This document shows, one piece after another, positions 43,501 through 53,319 of a stretch of 64,000 nucleotides of DNA. Position numbers and translations under genes: made by a program. The stretch's first letter is position 1. Each line of letters starts with the position of its first letter. Source of the stretch: DATBGO01 sp963695645 (lineage in GTDB: Bacteria > Actinomycetota > Actinomycetes > Streptosporangiales > Streptosporangiaceae); assembly GCA_963695645.1 (NCBI GenBank), contig CAVOHC010000012.1, positions 868,001 through 932,000 on the forward strand, in the 5' to 3' direction. The notes beneath the pieces are model-generated. The model did not search any database. It was not told where the DNA came from and saw nothing but the letters and a program-made list of their open reading frames with translations.

Positions 43501-45231
43501 ATGGCCAGCGTGGCTTCGCACGACACCGTCGCGCCGACGGACAGCCCACCGGCGGGCGCCTCAATGACCCGGCCGCTCGTCGAGTTCCGAGTGGCTCCGG
43601 AGCGCTACCGGCACTGGCGGATCGCTGTCGACGGCCCGGTCGCGACCCTCACCATGGACGTTGACGAGCACGGCGGCCTGCAGGACGGCTACGAGCTGAA
43701 GCTCAACTCGTATGACCTGGGCGTGGACATCGAGCTATATGACGCAGTGCAGCGACTGCGATTCGAGCACCCCGAGGTGCGCGCGGTCGTCATGACCAGC
43801 GGCAAAGATAAGATCTTCTGCGCCGGCGCGAACATCCGCATGCTGGCCGCTGCCGCGCACTGGTGGAAGGTGAACTTCTGCAAGTTCACCAACGAGACGC
43901 GCAACGGCATCGAGGACGCCACCGAGAACTCGGGGCAGACCTACGTTGCAGCGCTCAACGGCACCGCATCGGGTGGTGGCTACGAGCTCGCGCTGGCCTG
44001 CGACTACATCATGCTGGTCGACGACCGATCGTCGGCTGTCTCGCTGCCGGAGCTTCCGCTGCTCGGGGTGCTGCCCGGCACCGGGGGACTGACGCGGGTC
44101 GTGGACAAGCGGCACGTCCGCCGTGACCTGGCCGACTACTTCGCCACCAAGTCCGAGGGCGTAGGCGGCAAGAAGGCCGTGCAGTGGCGGCTGGTCGACG
44201 AGGCAGTGCAACGGCAGAAGTGGGATGAGATCGTAGCCGAGCGTGCCGCCGAGATCGCCGGGCGCTCCTCGCGGCCGGCCGATGCGACCGGCGTCACTTT
44301 GACCCCGGTCGCCAAGCAGCGGACCACCGACGCGATCAGTTATCGCTACACCTCGGCGAAGCTCGACCGGGCGGCCGGCACGGTGGAGATTACCGTCTCC
44401 GGGCCAGCCGAGGACGCTCCGTCCGATGTCGCGGCGATCCACGCCCAGGGCGTGGACTTCTATCCGCTCGCGCTGACGCGCGAACTTGACGACCTGATCC
44501 TTGATCTGCGCGCCAACGAGATCGAGCTGGGCACCTGGGTGCTGCGCACCGCGGGCGACGCGCAGCGCGTTCTCGGCTACGACCAGCTGCTGCTCGACAA
44601 CCGGAGCGACTGGCTGGCCAACGAGATCGTGCATTACCTCAAGCGCACCCTCAAGCGGCTAGATGTCACCAGCCGCAGCCTGATCGCGCTGGTCGAGCCC
44701 GGCAGCTGCTTCGCGGGCTCGCTGCTTGAGCTCGCGCTGGCCGCTGACCGCTCCTACATGCTGGCCGGGGTCTTCGAAGATATCGACCCTGACGCCGGGC
44801 CGGCTGCAGTGAGCGTGGGCGGCATGAACCTCGGCCCGCTGCCGATGGGCAATGACCTGACCCGGCTGCAGACGCGGTTCCTCGGCGACGACGCGGCACT
44901 GGCCGCGGTGGCGGATCGCGCGGGAACGCCGCTGGAGGCCGACGTGGCCGGGCAGCTGGGCCTGGTGACTTTCACGCCCGACGACATCGACTGGGAAGAG
45001 GAGGTCCGCATCGCGCTGGAGGAGCGGGCCAGCTTCAGCCCGGACGCGCTCGTCGGCCTGGAGGCCAATTACCGATTCGCCGGGCCGGAAACCATGGAGA
45101 CGAAGATTTTCGGCCGCCTGACAGCATGGCAGAACTGGATCTTTAACCGGCCCAATGCGTCCGGCCCGGACGGCGCGCTGCGCAAGTTCGGCACCGGCCA
45201 GCGTGCCATTTTTGATCGGAGACGAGTCTGA
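43501..45231 (+). CDS. boxC: Benzoyl-CoA-dihydrodiol lyase BoxC
   Basis: Opens the ring of 2,3-epoxybenzoyl-CoA hydrolytically, giving 3,4-dehydroadipyl-CoA semialdehyde and formate. 576 residues of the enoyl-CoA hydratase superfamily, double-length as expected. Family blocks: GYELKLNSYDLGVDIELYDA, IFCAGANIRMLAAAAHWWKV, FCKFTNETRNGIEDATENSG, GTASGGGYELALACDYIMLV and the C-terminal KIFGRLTAWQNWIFNRPNA. ATG 43501 starts 42 bases past the promoter; ATG 43564 is an alternative. First gene of the operon, with boxB starting four bases after its stop. Confidence 0.96.
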   Translation: MASVASHDTVAPTDSPPAGASMTRPLVEFRVAPERYRHWRIAVDGPVATLTMDVDEHGGLQDGYELKLNSYDLGVDIELYDAVQRLRFEHPEVRAVVMTSGKDKIFCAGANIRMLAAAAHWWKVNFCKFTNETRNGIEDATENSGQTYVAALNGTASGGGYELALACDYIMLVDDRSSAVSLPELPLLGVLPGTGGLTRVVDKRHVRRDLADYFATKSEGVGGKKAVQWRLVDEAVQRQKWDEIVAERAAEIAGRSSRPADATGVTLTPVAKQRTTDAISYRYTSAKLDRAAGTVEITVSGPAEDAPSDVAAIHAQGVDFYPLALTRELDDLILDLRANEIELGTWVLRTAGDAQRVLGYDQLLLDNRSDWLANEIVHYLKRTLKRLDVTSRSLIALVEPGSCFAGSLLELALAADRSYMLAGVFEDIDPDAGPAAVSVGGMNLGPLPMGNDLTRLQTRFLGDDAALAAVADRAGTPLEADVAGQLGLVTFTPDDIDWEEEVRIALEERASFSPDALVGLEANYRFAGPETMETKIFGRLTAWQNWIFNRPNASGPDGALRKFGTGQRAIFDRRRV

Positions 45232-45234
45232 GCA

Positions 45235-46656
45235 GTGACAACCACCGCTGATTACACCGAGAAGATCCCCAACAACGTCGACCTGCACGAGGACCGGCGG
45301 CTGCAGCGGGCGCTGGAGTCATGGCAGCCCAACTTCCTGGCCTGGTGGGAGTCCATGGGCCCGACGCTGCCCACTCAGGACGTGTACCTGCGCACCGCCG
45401 TCAACGTCGGCCGCGAGGGATGGGCGCATTTCGGGCACGTCGCCATGCACGATTACCGGTGGGGCATCTTCCTCGCCGAGCGAGACCGCGACCGGCGCAT
45501 CGCCTTCGGCGAGCACAAAGGCGAGCCTGCCTGGCAGAAGGTCCCCGGCGAGTACCGCGCTGACATGCAGCGGCTGATCGTCATCCAGGGCGACACGGAA
45601 CCCGCCTCGGTGGAGCAGCAGCGCAACCTCGGCGCCACCGCACCGAGCCTGTATGACCTGCGCAACCTGTTCCAGGTTAATGTCGAGGAGGGCCGCCACC
45701 TGTGGGCGATGGTGTACCTGCTGCACGCCTACTTCGGCCGCGAGGGACGCGAGGAAGCCGAGGAGCTGCTGCACCGCCACTCCGGCAGCGAGGACTCACC
45801 GCGCATCCTCGGCGCCTTCAATGAGGAGACACCGGACTGGCTGTCGTTCTTCATGTTCACCTACTTCACCGACCGCGACGGCAAGTACCAGCTTGGCACC
45901 CTCAAGGAATCCGCTTTCGACCCGCTGTCGCGCACCTGCGAGTTCATGCTTAAGGAAGAAGCGCACCACATGTTCGTCGGCACTACCGGCATCGATCGCG
46001 TCGTCGAGCGGTCAGTGCAGCTGATGAAGGAGAAAGACACCGACGAGGTGGGCCCGCATGGCGCTGTTCCGCTCAGCGTCGTGCAGAAGTACCTGAACTT
46101 TCATTACACGGTGTCCCTGGACCTGTTCGGCGGCGAGACGTCGACGAACGTGGCGAACTATTTCACGGCCGGGCTGAAGGGCCGCTGGTCGGAGGAGCGG
46201 CGTAAAGATGATCACCAGCTGACCAGTGAAGGGATCTGGGTTGACTCCGTCACCGACGACGGTGAGATCGGCCAGACCGAGGTGGCCGCGCTGCTCGGGC
46301 TCAACGCCGACCTGCGCCGGGAGTACATTTCCGATTGCCAGAACGGCGTCAACCGGTGGAACCGGATCCTGGAAACGGCGGACGTACCGCAGCGGCTGAA
46401 ACTTCCGAGCGTGGCATTCAATCGCAAGGTTGGCGCGTTCTCCGGGATTGAGGCGACGCCCGAGGGCGAGCTGGTCTCCGCCGACGAGTGGCGGCGCCGG
46501 AAGGACGAGTGGCTGCCCAGCGCAGTCGACAAGACGCACGTCCGCTCGCTGATGCAGCCGGTGCACGAGCGGGGCAAGATCGCGGCCTGGATCGCCCCGC
46601 CGCGGCAGGGGATCAACGGCAAGCCGTTCGATTACGAGTACGTCCACCTGCAGTAG
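45235..46656 (+). CDS. boxB: Benzoyl-CoA 2,3-epoxidase oxygenase subunit BoxB
   Basis: Class I diiron enzyme that epoxidises benzoyl-CoA with O2. 473 residues, normal. Iron ligand motifs are visible: VEEGRHLWAM (Glu152 and His155 region) and LKEEAHHMFVG (Glu242 and His245 region). Other blocks: FGHVAMHDYRWGIFLAERD and SLDLFGGETSTNVANYFTAG. GTG 45235 start. It needs electrons from the reductase BoxA, which is not encoded in the window. A C-terminal fragment of a second boxB is at 60124-60335. Confidence 0.96.
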   Translation: MTTTADYTEKIPNNVDLHEDRRLQRALESWQPNFLAWWESMGPTLPTQDVYLRTAVNVGREGWAHFGHVAMHDYRWGIFLAERDRDRRIAFGEHKGEPAWQKVPGEYRADMQRLIVIQGDTEPASVEQQRNLGATAPSLYDLRNLFQVNVEEGRHLWAMVYLLHAYFGREGREEAEELLHRHSGSEDSPRILGAFNEETPDWLSFFMFTYFTDRDGKYQLGTLKESAFDPLSRTCEFMLKEEAHHMFVGTTGIDRVVERSVQLMKEKDTDEVGPHGAVPLSVVQKYLNFHYTVSLDLFGGETSTNVANYFTAGLKGRWSEERRKDDHQLTSEGIWVDSVTDDGEIGQTEVAALLGLNADLRREYISDCQNGVNRWNRILETADVPQRLKLPSVAFNRKVGAFSGIEATPEGELVSADEWRRRKDEWLPSAVDKTHVRSLMQPVHERGKIAAWIAPPRQGINGKPFDYEYVHLQ

Positions 46657-46670
46657 GAGAGGCCGCCGCG

Positions 46671-48263
46671 ATGCCAGACCAGCGGTTCAACGCCAGCGAA
46701 TACCTGCTAGACCGGCGGGTGGCCGCCGGGGACGGTGACCGGCTCGCCATCACCGGCGTCGCCGGTGACCTCAGCTACGCTGCGCTGCTCGACCGGGTGC
46801 ACCGGATCGCGGGCGTCCTGCGCGGCCTCGGCCTGCAGCCCGAGCAGCGGCTGGTCATGTTCATGGCCGACTGCCCGGACTTCATCGGCGTGTACCTCGC
46901 GGCGATGCGGATCGGCGCGGTGCCGGTGCCGGTGTCCACGATGCTGCACGGCGACGGCCTGGCCGGCCTGCTGCGGGACTCCCGGGCCCGGCTGCTGGCG
47001 GTCACCCCGCAGTTCGCGGCGGCCGCCCAGGAAGCGATCGGCGACGCGCCGGAGCTGCAGGGCGTCCTCGCGGTCTCCGGCGCGGTGATCGCGAGTACCG
47101 CCGGCTCACCGGTGCATGATCTGGATGACCTGGCGGCGGCCGCGCCCGGCGGGCCGGCGCCGGTTTACCCGACCACCGCGGACTCGCCGGCATTCTGGCT
47201 CTACACCTCGGGGACGACCGGCGTGCCCAAGGGGGCCATGCACCGCCACGGCTCGATCGCCGTGTCCTGCGAGACCTACGGCGCGCAGGTGCTCGGCATC
47301 CGCCGGGATGACCGCTGCCTGTCGGCCGCGAAGGCATTCTTTGCCTTCGGCCTGGGCAACTCGGTGCTGTTCCCGCTGTCGGCCGGCGCGTGCACGATCC
47401 TGGAGCCGGCGCCGTCCACGCCGGAGACGATCGCGGGCCGGGTGAGGCAGTACGGCGCCACCTTGTTCTTTGCCGGGCCGACCTTCTTCGCCAACATGCT
47501 GCACGCCGAGCTGCCCGCCGATGCGATCGCCGGCGTGCGGCTGACGGCGTCGGCGGGGGAGGCGTTGCCTGCCGCCCTGTACCAGCGGTGGACGAGCCAC
47601 TTCGGCACGGACATTATCGACGGCCTCGGGATGACCGAGATGCTGCATATTTTCCTGTCCAGCCAGGAGGGCGCGGTCCGTCCCGGCACGACGGGCGTCG
47701 CCGTGCCGGGATACGAGCTGAAGATCCTCGACGACCAGGGTGCCGTCGTGCCGCCCGGGACGCCCGGCACCCTGTTCGTGCGGGGGGAGTCGACCGCGAC
47801 GGGTTACTGGTCGTCTTACGCCGCGAGCCGGCTCGTGTTCCAGGGCGAATGGCTGTGCACCGGCGACACCTACGTTCAGGACGCCGATGGCTACTACATG
47901 TGCCTCGGCCGGACCAACGACATGCTCAAGGCCGGCGGCATCTGGGTGTCACCCGCCGAGGTCGAGGACCGGCTGCTCGCACATCCGTCGGTCAACCGCG
48001 CGGTCGTCGTGGCCGCGCCCGACTCTGACGGGCTGGAGAAGCCCGTTGCGTTCGTGCTGCTCGGGCCGGGCATGGTAGCGACCGAGGAAGAGCTCACTGA
48101 GTTCTGCCGGGCCGGCCTGCCGTCGTTCAAGCGGCCGCGCAGCATCATTTTCGTGGACAGCTACCCCGCGACCCCGACCGGCAAGATCAGGCGCAACGAG
48201 CTTCGGCAGCTTGCCGCGGCCGGCTTCGCGGGTCCGGAGAGCGCCGCGGGAGCGGGCGGATGA
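46671..48263 (+). CDS. bclA: Benzoate:CoA ligase, operon copy
   Basis: AMP-forming aryl-CoA ligase, 530 residues, starting the box pathway by making benzoyl-CoA. A3 P-loop YTSGTTGVPKGAMH at residues 178-191, A5 GMTEM at 320-324, hinge GYYMCLGRTNDMLKAGG and catalytic Lys505 in TGKIRR. After TEM come L325-H326-I327-FLS, the His-Ile pair known in the pocket of benzoate ligases. GAGAGG lies ten bases before the ATG, 15 bases past boxB. Three same-length paralogues lie at 55-60 kb. Confidence 0.94.
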   Translation: MPDQRFNASEYLLDRRVAAGDGDRLAITGVAGDLSYAALLDRVHRIAGVLRGLGLQPEQRLVMFMADCPDFIGVYLAAMRIGAVPVPVSTMLHGDGLAGLLRDSRARLLAVTPQFAAAAQEAIGDAPELQGVLAVSGAVIASTAGSPVHDLDDLAAAAPGGPAPVYPTTADSPAFWLYTSGTTGVPKGAMHRHGSIAVSCETYGAQVLGIRRDDRCLSAAKAFFAFGLGNSVLFPLSAGACTILEPAPSTPETIAGRVRQYGATLFFAGPTFFANMLHAELPADAIAGVRLTASAGEALPAALYQRWTSHFGTDIIDGLGMTEMLHIFLSSQEGAVRPGTTGVAVPGYELKILDDQGAVVPPGTPGTLFVRGESTATGYWSSYAASRLVFQGEWLCTGDTYVQDADGYYMCLGRTNDMLKAGGIWVSPAEVEDRLLAHPSVNRAVVVAAPDSDGLEKPVAFVLLGPGMVATEEELTEFCRAGLPSFKRPRSIIFVDSYPATPTGKIRRNELRQLAAAGFAGPESAAGAGG

Positions 48264-48400
48264 CCGGCGACGTCAGTGAACGCGACCTGACCGTCGTTCG
48301 CCGGCAGCCAGGTCAGCCGCTACGCGGGGACGCCCCGGGCGACATGACCGGCCCGCCCGGCGTGGGCACCCCGTCCGCAGCTCCTGACCAGGCCTGCTGA
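48260..48400 (+). CDS. Possible 46-residue ORF overlapping the ligase stop
   Basis: ATG 48260 overlaps the ligase TGA as ATGA. The peptide MTGDVSERDLTVVRRQPGQP and on is Pro/Gly/Asp-rich, with no recognised domain. Similar ATGA-coupled short ORFs follow two of the tandem ligases, but their sequences differ. May be only filler before the next gene. Confidence 0.25.
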   Translation: MTGDVSERDLTVVRRQPGQPLRGDAPGDMTGPPGVGTPSAAPDQAC

Positions 48401-48466
48401 TGCTCGTTGCCCGCCCGCTGCGCGCGGCGACACCGCCCGGGTCCACTACAGGAAGGTGGCGTCCGG

Positions 48467-48988
48467 ATGGCCATCTACGCACTCGGTGACCAGGTCCCCG
48501 AAATTCACCCCGAGGCGTTCGTCCACCCGGACGCGACCGTGATCGGCTCGGCGGCGATCGGCGCCTGGGCCTCGATATGGCCCTGCGCGGTGCTGCGCGG
48601 CGACTACGGCCGCATCGAGATCGGCGCCCGTACCTCGATCCAGGACGGCACGGTCCTGCACACCACAGTGAGCTGGCCGACTGTCGTGGGCGCGGACTGC
48701 GTCATCGGGCACAACGCGCATCTGGAGGGCTGCACAGTCGGTGACGGCTGCCTGATCGGCTCCGGGTCGATCGTGCTGAACCGAGCCGTCGTGCAGCCCG
48801 GCGGGGCGGTGGGCGCTGCCGCACTCGTGCAGGAGGGCACCATCGTGCCGACCGGGCAGATCGCGCTCGGCGTCCCGGCCCGCGTGGTGCCCGCTCCCGC
48901 AGAGCTGGAGCGCTGGGTAATCGAGGCCGTGGACACCTATGTCGGCGCCGGCAAACGTTACCGCGCCGAGCTACGGCGGATCGGCTGA
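48467..48988 (+). CDS. PaaY-like gamma-carbonic anhydrase/hexapeptide-repeat protein
   Basis: 173 residues of left-handed beta-helix: IHPEAFVHPDATVIGSAAIG, LRGDYGRIEIGARTSIQDG and VIGHNAHLEGCTVGDGC hexapeptide runs with metal-binding His residues. PaaY in phenylacetate clusters is a thioesterase that removes dead-end CoA esters; the same service role in the box pathway is inferred. GGAAGGTGG precedes ATG 48467. Confidence 0.9.
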   Translation: MAIYALGDQVPEIHPEAFVHPDATVIGSAAIGAWASIWPCAVLRGDYGRIEIGARTSIQDGTVLHTTVSWPTVVGADCVIGHNAHLEGCTVGDGCLIGSGSIVLNRAVVQPGGAVGAAALVQEGTIVPTGQIALGVPARVVPAPAELERWVIEAVDTYVGAGKRYRAELRRIG

Positions 48989-49004
48989 AAGGACAGTAGA
49001 AACG

Positions 49005-50563
49005 ATGACATCGGCACTGCAGAGCTACAGCCAGGACTGCTGGCAGGACGGCAGCGGTGACGCCAAGCCGCTGCTGGATGCGGCCACCGGCGCGGAGGTG
49101 GCCCGCATCCCCGCTCGCGGGCCGGACATCGCGGCCATGCTGGCCTACGCTCGTGACACCGGCGGTCCCGCGCTGCGCGCGCTGACCTTCCGCGAGCGCG
49201 CAGCGATGCTGAAGGCGCTTGCCAAGTCCCTGTCCGGGCACCTCGACGAGTTCGCTGAACTGTCGCTGCGCACCGGCGCGACCCGCCGCGACACCGCCGT
49301 CGATGTTGACGGCGGCATCGCGACGCTCGCCTTCTACGCCAGCAAGGGCGCCCGTGAGCTGCCCGACGCCACCACGCTGGACGACGGCGCGACTGAGCCG
49401 CTCGGCCGCGGCGGCACGTTCGCCGGGCGGCACCTGTATTCGTCTCGGCTCGGTGCCGCGGTGCAGATCAACGCGTTCAATTTCCCGGCCTGGGGGATGC
49501 TGGAGAAATTCGCGCCGGCATTCCTCGCCGGCATGCCGTCGGTGGTCAAGCCCGCCGGGCAGACCGCCTACCTCACCGAACTGGTGGTGCGCCGGATCGT
49601 CGAGTCCGGGCTGCTTCCGGACGGTGCGCTGTCGCTGTTGTGCGCCGGGCCGGCCTGCTCGACAACCTGACAGCGCAGGACACCCTGGCGTTTACCGGCT
49701 CGGCCAGCACTGCCGAGGCGGTGCGCGCGCATCCGGTGGTGGCGGGACGGTCCGTCGCGTTCACCGCGGAGGCAGACTCGCTGAACTGTTCCATCCTCGG
49801 CCCTGATGTCGCGGTCGACGGACCCGAGTTCGGCCTGTACGTTGACCAGCTCGTCACCGAGATGACGGTCAAAGCCGGACAGAAATGCACCGCGATCCGC
49901 CGGGCCCTCGTGCCCGAGGGCGTTGCCGACGCGGTGGCCGAAGCGGTGTCAGCGCGGCTGGCCGCGGTCGTGGTCGGGCACCCGGCCGAGCCAGACGTGG
50001 GCATGGGACCCGTCGCCAGCCTCGCGCAGCGCGGCGAGGTTCGCGAACGCGTGCGGGAACTGATGGTGGCGGCCAGTCTCGTCCATGGCGACCCCAGCCG
50101 GGTCGATGTGGCCGGCGCGGACGCCGAGCGGGGCGCGTTCCTGTCGCCGATGCTGCTGCGCTGCGACGACCTCACCGCCAGCGAGCCGCACGAGGTCGAG
50201 GCCTTCGGCCCGGTGAGCACGCTGCTGCCATACCGATCGCCAGCCGATGCGATCGCCGCCGCCGGGCGGGGCGGGGGCAGCCTGGTCGCGTCGGTCGTGA
50301 CCGCGGACGCGGGCCTGGCGCGCACGTTCATCGGCGGCCTCGCTGCCTGGCACGGCCGGATCCTCGTCCTGGACAGGACCGACGCCGCCGAGTCGACTGG
50401 ACACGGGGTTGCCATGCCGCAGATGAAGCACGGCGGGCCCGGCCGGGCAGGCGGCGGCGAGGAACTCGGGGGGCTGCGTGCCCTCACCCATTACCTGCAC
50501 CGCACCGCCGTACAGGGCAATCCGCAGCTGCTTGAGTCCCTGTCAGCATCAACCGAGGAGTGA
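49005..50563 (+). pseudogene. boxD: 3,4-dehydroadipyl-CoA semialdehyde dehydrogenase BoxD, frameshifted
   Basis: Would oxidise the BoxC product aldehyde to 3,4-dehydroadipyl-CoA with NADP. From ATG 49005 the PaaZ/BoxD-type aldehyde dehydrogenase reads INAFNFPAWGMLEKFAPAFL and MPSVVKPAGQTAYL, then breaks after LSLLCAGPA, stopping at 49670. The -1 frame continues as GLLDNLTAQDTLAFTGSAST and the catalytic Cys stretch TVKAGQKCTAIRRALVPEG. Together about 519 residues, full length. The break is near 49640-49655 in a GGGCCGGCC run and fits a one-base loss. Real mutation or sequencing error cannot be told apart here. Confidence 0.85.
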
Positions 50564-50565
50564 CG

Positions 50566-51009
50566 ATGGGCTGGACCTGGACGAAAGAAGCCCGCCCGCG
50601 GTGGGACTCGGACAAGCAGGAAGCATTTGACGCGGTCGCGCTCGCGTCTGTCGGGATTCAGGCACCGGCATCCGGTTCGGCGATCGCCGATGAATGGTGG
50701 CGCGTCGCCGACGACGCCGGCAACCTGGTCGGGTACGGCTGGCTCGACTCGGAATGGGGCGACGCCCAGATCGGGTTTATCGTGCTGCCGCAGGCGCGCG
50801 GCGGCGGTGTGGGCGAGTTCATCCTGAACCGGCTCGAGGCCGAGGCGGCTGCCCAGGGCGTGAACTACATTTATAACGTTGTCCCGGACAGTCATCCTGA
50901 CCCCCGGTGGATTACCTACTGGCTGGAATTGCACGGCTTCTACCCGTCGCCGCACGGTGACCTGCGACGGCAGGTGCACGTGGCCGCCGAGCGCGGTCAG
51001 AACGCGTAA
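50566..51009 (+). CDS. GNAT-family N-acetyltransferase
   Basis: 147 residues. The acetyl-CoA-binding part is IGFIVLPQARGGGVGEFILN, a Q/R-x2-G-x-G/A-type loop, followed by VVPDSHPDPRWITYWLELHG. GAGGAG lies six bases before ATG 50566, overlapping the boxD end. It closes the box operon; a role in aromatic breakdown is not obvious. Confidence 0.82.
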   Translation: MGWTWTKEARPRWDSDKQEAFDAVALASVGIQAPASGSAIADEWWRVADDAGNLVGYGWLDSEWGDAQIGFIVLPQARGGGVGEFILNRLEAEAAAQGVNYIYNVVPDSHPDPRWITYWLELHGFYPSPHGDLRRQVHVAAERGQNA

Positions 51010-51120
51010 CCGGAATCCGGTCTGGGGCGACCGGGGCCGCGCTCGTGGCCGCTTTCCGCGCGCCCTGATCGCCTCAGGCTGGCCGGGCACGCAAATGAGT
51101 TTCCGCGGTCAGGGAGCAGA

Positions 51121-52158
51121 TCATGGTGCCAGGCTTGCCCAGACCCGCTGGGACACGCCCTGGATGGTCGCGATTCCGTAGTCGAGTCCGTGAGTGCCCT
51201 GCCCGGGTGGGTCGTCAGTGGTCAGCACGGCCAAAGCGTAGTTGCGGCCCTCGCCCCGCACTGATCCGATGCTGTTGACTTGCCAGGGACAGGTGTCGTC
51301 CTGGGCGACGCAAGTCGGGAGGTACTTCCAGCCGTTCTTGAGGGCGACGGTAACTCCGGGGACCGGATGGGCGTAGCCGGGCGGATCGCAGGCCGTTCCC
51401 CACGGGCCGCAGGTGATGCCCCAGCGCTGGGCCGGGATGATGGTCTCCATCAGCTGCAGTGCGTAGCGTCTCGCGCTGGCGCTCAGCACGTGACCGGGGT
51501 AGGCGATCATCCGGGCGATCGCCAGCTGGTCGGCGGCGGTGGTCGTGGTGTTGCCCCAGCCGTAATAGGTCGGCGTCTGGCAGCCGACCGTGGTGTCACG
51601 GGTCGGAATCAGCGTGTTGAACCGGGTGAGCGCGGTGCAGCCCCCGCCGAAGTAGAACAGCGAGGTCGCCGCGACGTTGTCACTCATCGTGATCATGCTC
51701 GTCATGAGGTACCGGATCGAGTACGGGATGCTGGACGGGATCGTCCCGGGCTTCCGCTGGTATCGACGCAGCCACATCGCCAGGATGTCGGCCTTGACGA
51801 TGCTCGCGGTGTACTGCGTGCCCGGGCCGCCCGACAGCACATACGTCTTGCCCGTGAGCTTGTCAAAGACAGCCACCTGCGCGACGCCGGCCCGGCTGCG
51901 CAGGTAGCCCAGGACGCCCCGCAGCGGATTGCCCGTGCTCGCGGTACCGCGTGCCGTGTCCACCGTTGGAGGTAAGGGCGCGGGACGAGACCATGAAGTG
52001 ACGCTGGCGAACCTCGACGCCGGCGCGGCCGCGGCAGCGCGGGCCGGCTGAACGGGACTGCCCTCAGCAAGGACCGTGCCTGCCAGAACCGCCAGTATCC
52101 CTGCCGCGGTCGCTATCCGAACGAACCCAGCTGTCCCCGGAAATCTGATGGCCGTCAT
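51121..52158 (-). CDS. Exported class A beta-lactamase-like serine hydrolase
   Basis: 345 residues. N-terminal signal peptide (IATAAGILAVLAGTVLAEG, cut near ARA). Active-site motifs: S-x-x-K in YTASIVKADILA, SDN in MSDNVAATSLF and K-x-G in VALKNGWKYL. Four or more cysteines in the C-terminal half could form disulfides. Whether it is a true beta-lactamase or a peptidoglycan-related hydrolase is open; actinomycetes have many non-resistance members. Confidence 0.88.
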   Translation of the reverse strand: MTAIRFPGTAGFVRIATAAGILAVLAGTVLAEGSPVQPARAAAAAPASRFASVTSWSRPAPLPPTVDTARGTASTGNPLRGVLGYLRSRAGVAQVAVFDKLTGKTYVLSGGPGTQYTASIVKADILAMWLRRYQRKPGTIPSSIPYSIRYLMTSMITMSDNVAATSLFYFGGGCTALTRFNTLIPTRDTTVGCQTPTYYGWGNTTTTAADQLAIARMIAYPGHVLSASARRYALQLMETIIPAQRWGITCGPWGTACDPPGYAHPVPGVTVALKNGWKYLPTCVAQDDTCPWQVNSIGSVRGEGRNYALAVLTTDDPPGQGTHGLDYGIATIQGVSQRVWASLAP

Positions 52159-52314
52159 CGCATCCCCCCGCGTGACCCGGCTGAATTGCTGCCTTGCGAT
52201 GGTGAAGCTAGCAGCAATGAACGGGGAAGGCGGCGAACCGGGCCTGGTGCGGCGCGCCGACCGGCAAGACTTCGATCCGGCCAGCGCTTCAGCCCTTGGC
52301 CCGACCCGGCCCGA

Positions 52315-52623
52315 CTACATCGGGATGGCCTCGTAGATCTCGACGGATCCGCCGCTGGCTAGCACCGGGCAGCCCGTTGCCATCGCCGCCGCATCACTCA
52401 GCGAGCCGGCTGACACGATCGAGTAGCCGCCCGCGCCAGACTTGCCCCCGTCGGCGGTACCGCTCGAACTTACCGTCGCGGAGTTACCGAACGGGTTCCC
52501 TATGTCGGCGACCGAGTCACCAAGTGTGCCGAACCATGCCCCCCAGGCCTGCATCGCCTGCTCCTGCGCCTCTGGCGTCTCTGCCATCTGACCGCCGATG
52601 TAGACATACACGAACTTCGCCAT
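52315..52623 (-). CDS. YCII-related small protein
   Basis: 102 residues starting MAKFVYVYIGGQMAETPEAQ, with AWGAWFGTLGDSVADIGNPF and a C-terminal GGSVEIYEAIPM. This matches YCII/DGPF-type ferredoxin-like proteins. GAGGAGAATT lies before ATG 52623. Function unknown. Confidence 0.85.
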   Translation of the reverse strand: MAKFVYVYIGGQMAETPEAQEQAMQAWGAWFGTLGDSVADIGNPFGNSATVSSSGTADGGKSGAGGYSIVSAGSLSDAAAMATGCPVLASGGSVEIYEAIPM

Positions 52624-52868
52624 CGAATTCTCCTCGCACCTCGCCGGCCGGCGTCTGCGACCGGAATATGGACCTGACACTAAGTCCGACGGACGGGACC
52701 GCCGCAGATCGACAAATCTACCCGGCGATCTTGAACTTCACTCCGGGCCTGCCCCGCCGATCCAGGCTGGGGTCCCGGCCGGGGGGTCGCGCGGCGTCCG
52801 CAATCCGGGTGACGGCCGACGGCCGGCCTCCCCGCATCGCCCGCAGGCACCTTGGATCACGTGGGCGG

Positions 52869-53270
52869 CTAAGAGGACCGCAGGTCGCGGCGGAGAGGAT
52901 GATCGGCAGGAACCTCGACGAGCACGATCGGGACGCCATCCGGATCCTCGATCCACATCTCGATCAGGCCCCACGGCTCGGCGGCAGGCTCTCGGAGAAT
53001 ACGGACACCCGCCGCGCCCAGTCGCTGGTGCTCGGCGTGAACGTCTCGAACTTGGAGCCAGAGCATCATCGAGCGCCCAGCAGGGCCAGCGGAGCGCCCG
53101 GACACCTCCAGCAGCCCCTGGCCGAGAAAGAACACCACCCCGGGATTTTCCGCAGGGCCGAACTCCCGGTAAATCGCCAGGCCCAGCACGTCCCGGTAGA
53201 AACGGCGACTTCGGCCGAGGTCGGCAGGGCGCACCAGAATCCGGCTGCTCAATACGTCCACGCCAGCCAT
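52869..53270 (-). CDS. VOC-family glyoxalase-like protein
   Basis: 133 residues with the two beta-alpha-beta3 modules of the VOC fold: DLGRSRRFYRDVLGLAIYRE and EMWIEDPDGVPIVLVEVPAD. Metal-ligand residues include a Glu near the end (VLVEV). Could be a lyase, isomerase or resistance protein; not assignable. Confidence 0.87.
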   Translation of the reverse strand: MAGVDVLSSRILVRPADLGRSRRFYRDVLGLAIYREFGPAENPGVVFFLGQGLLEVSGRSAGPAGRSMMLWLQVRDVHAEHQRLGAAGVRILREPAAEPWGLIEMWIEDPDGVPIVLVEVPADHPLRRDLRSS

Positions 53271-53319
53271 CCTGGCAGTTTGTAGGCACCGGCAGCAGCG
53301 CTCCGCTGCCAGCGCCGGG

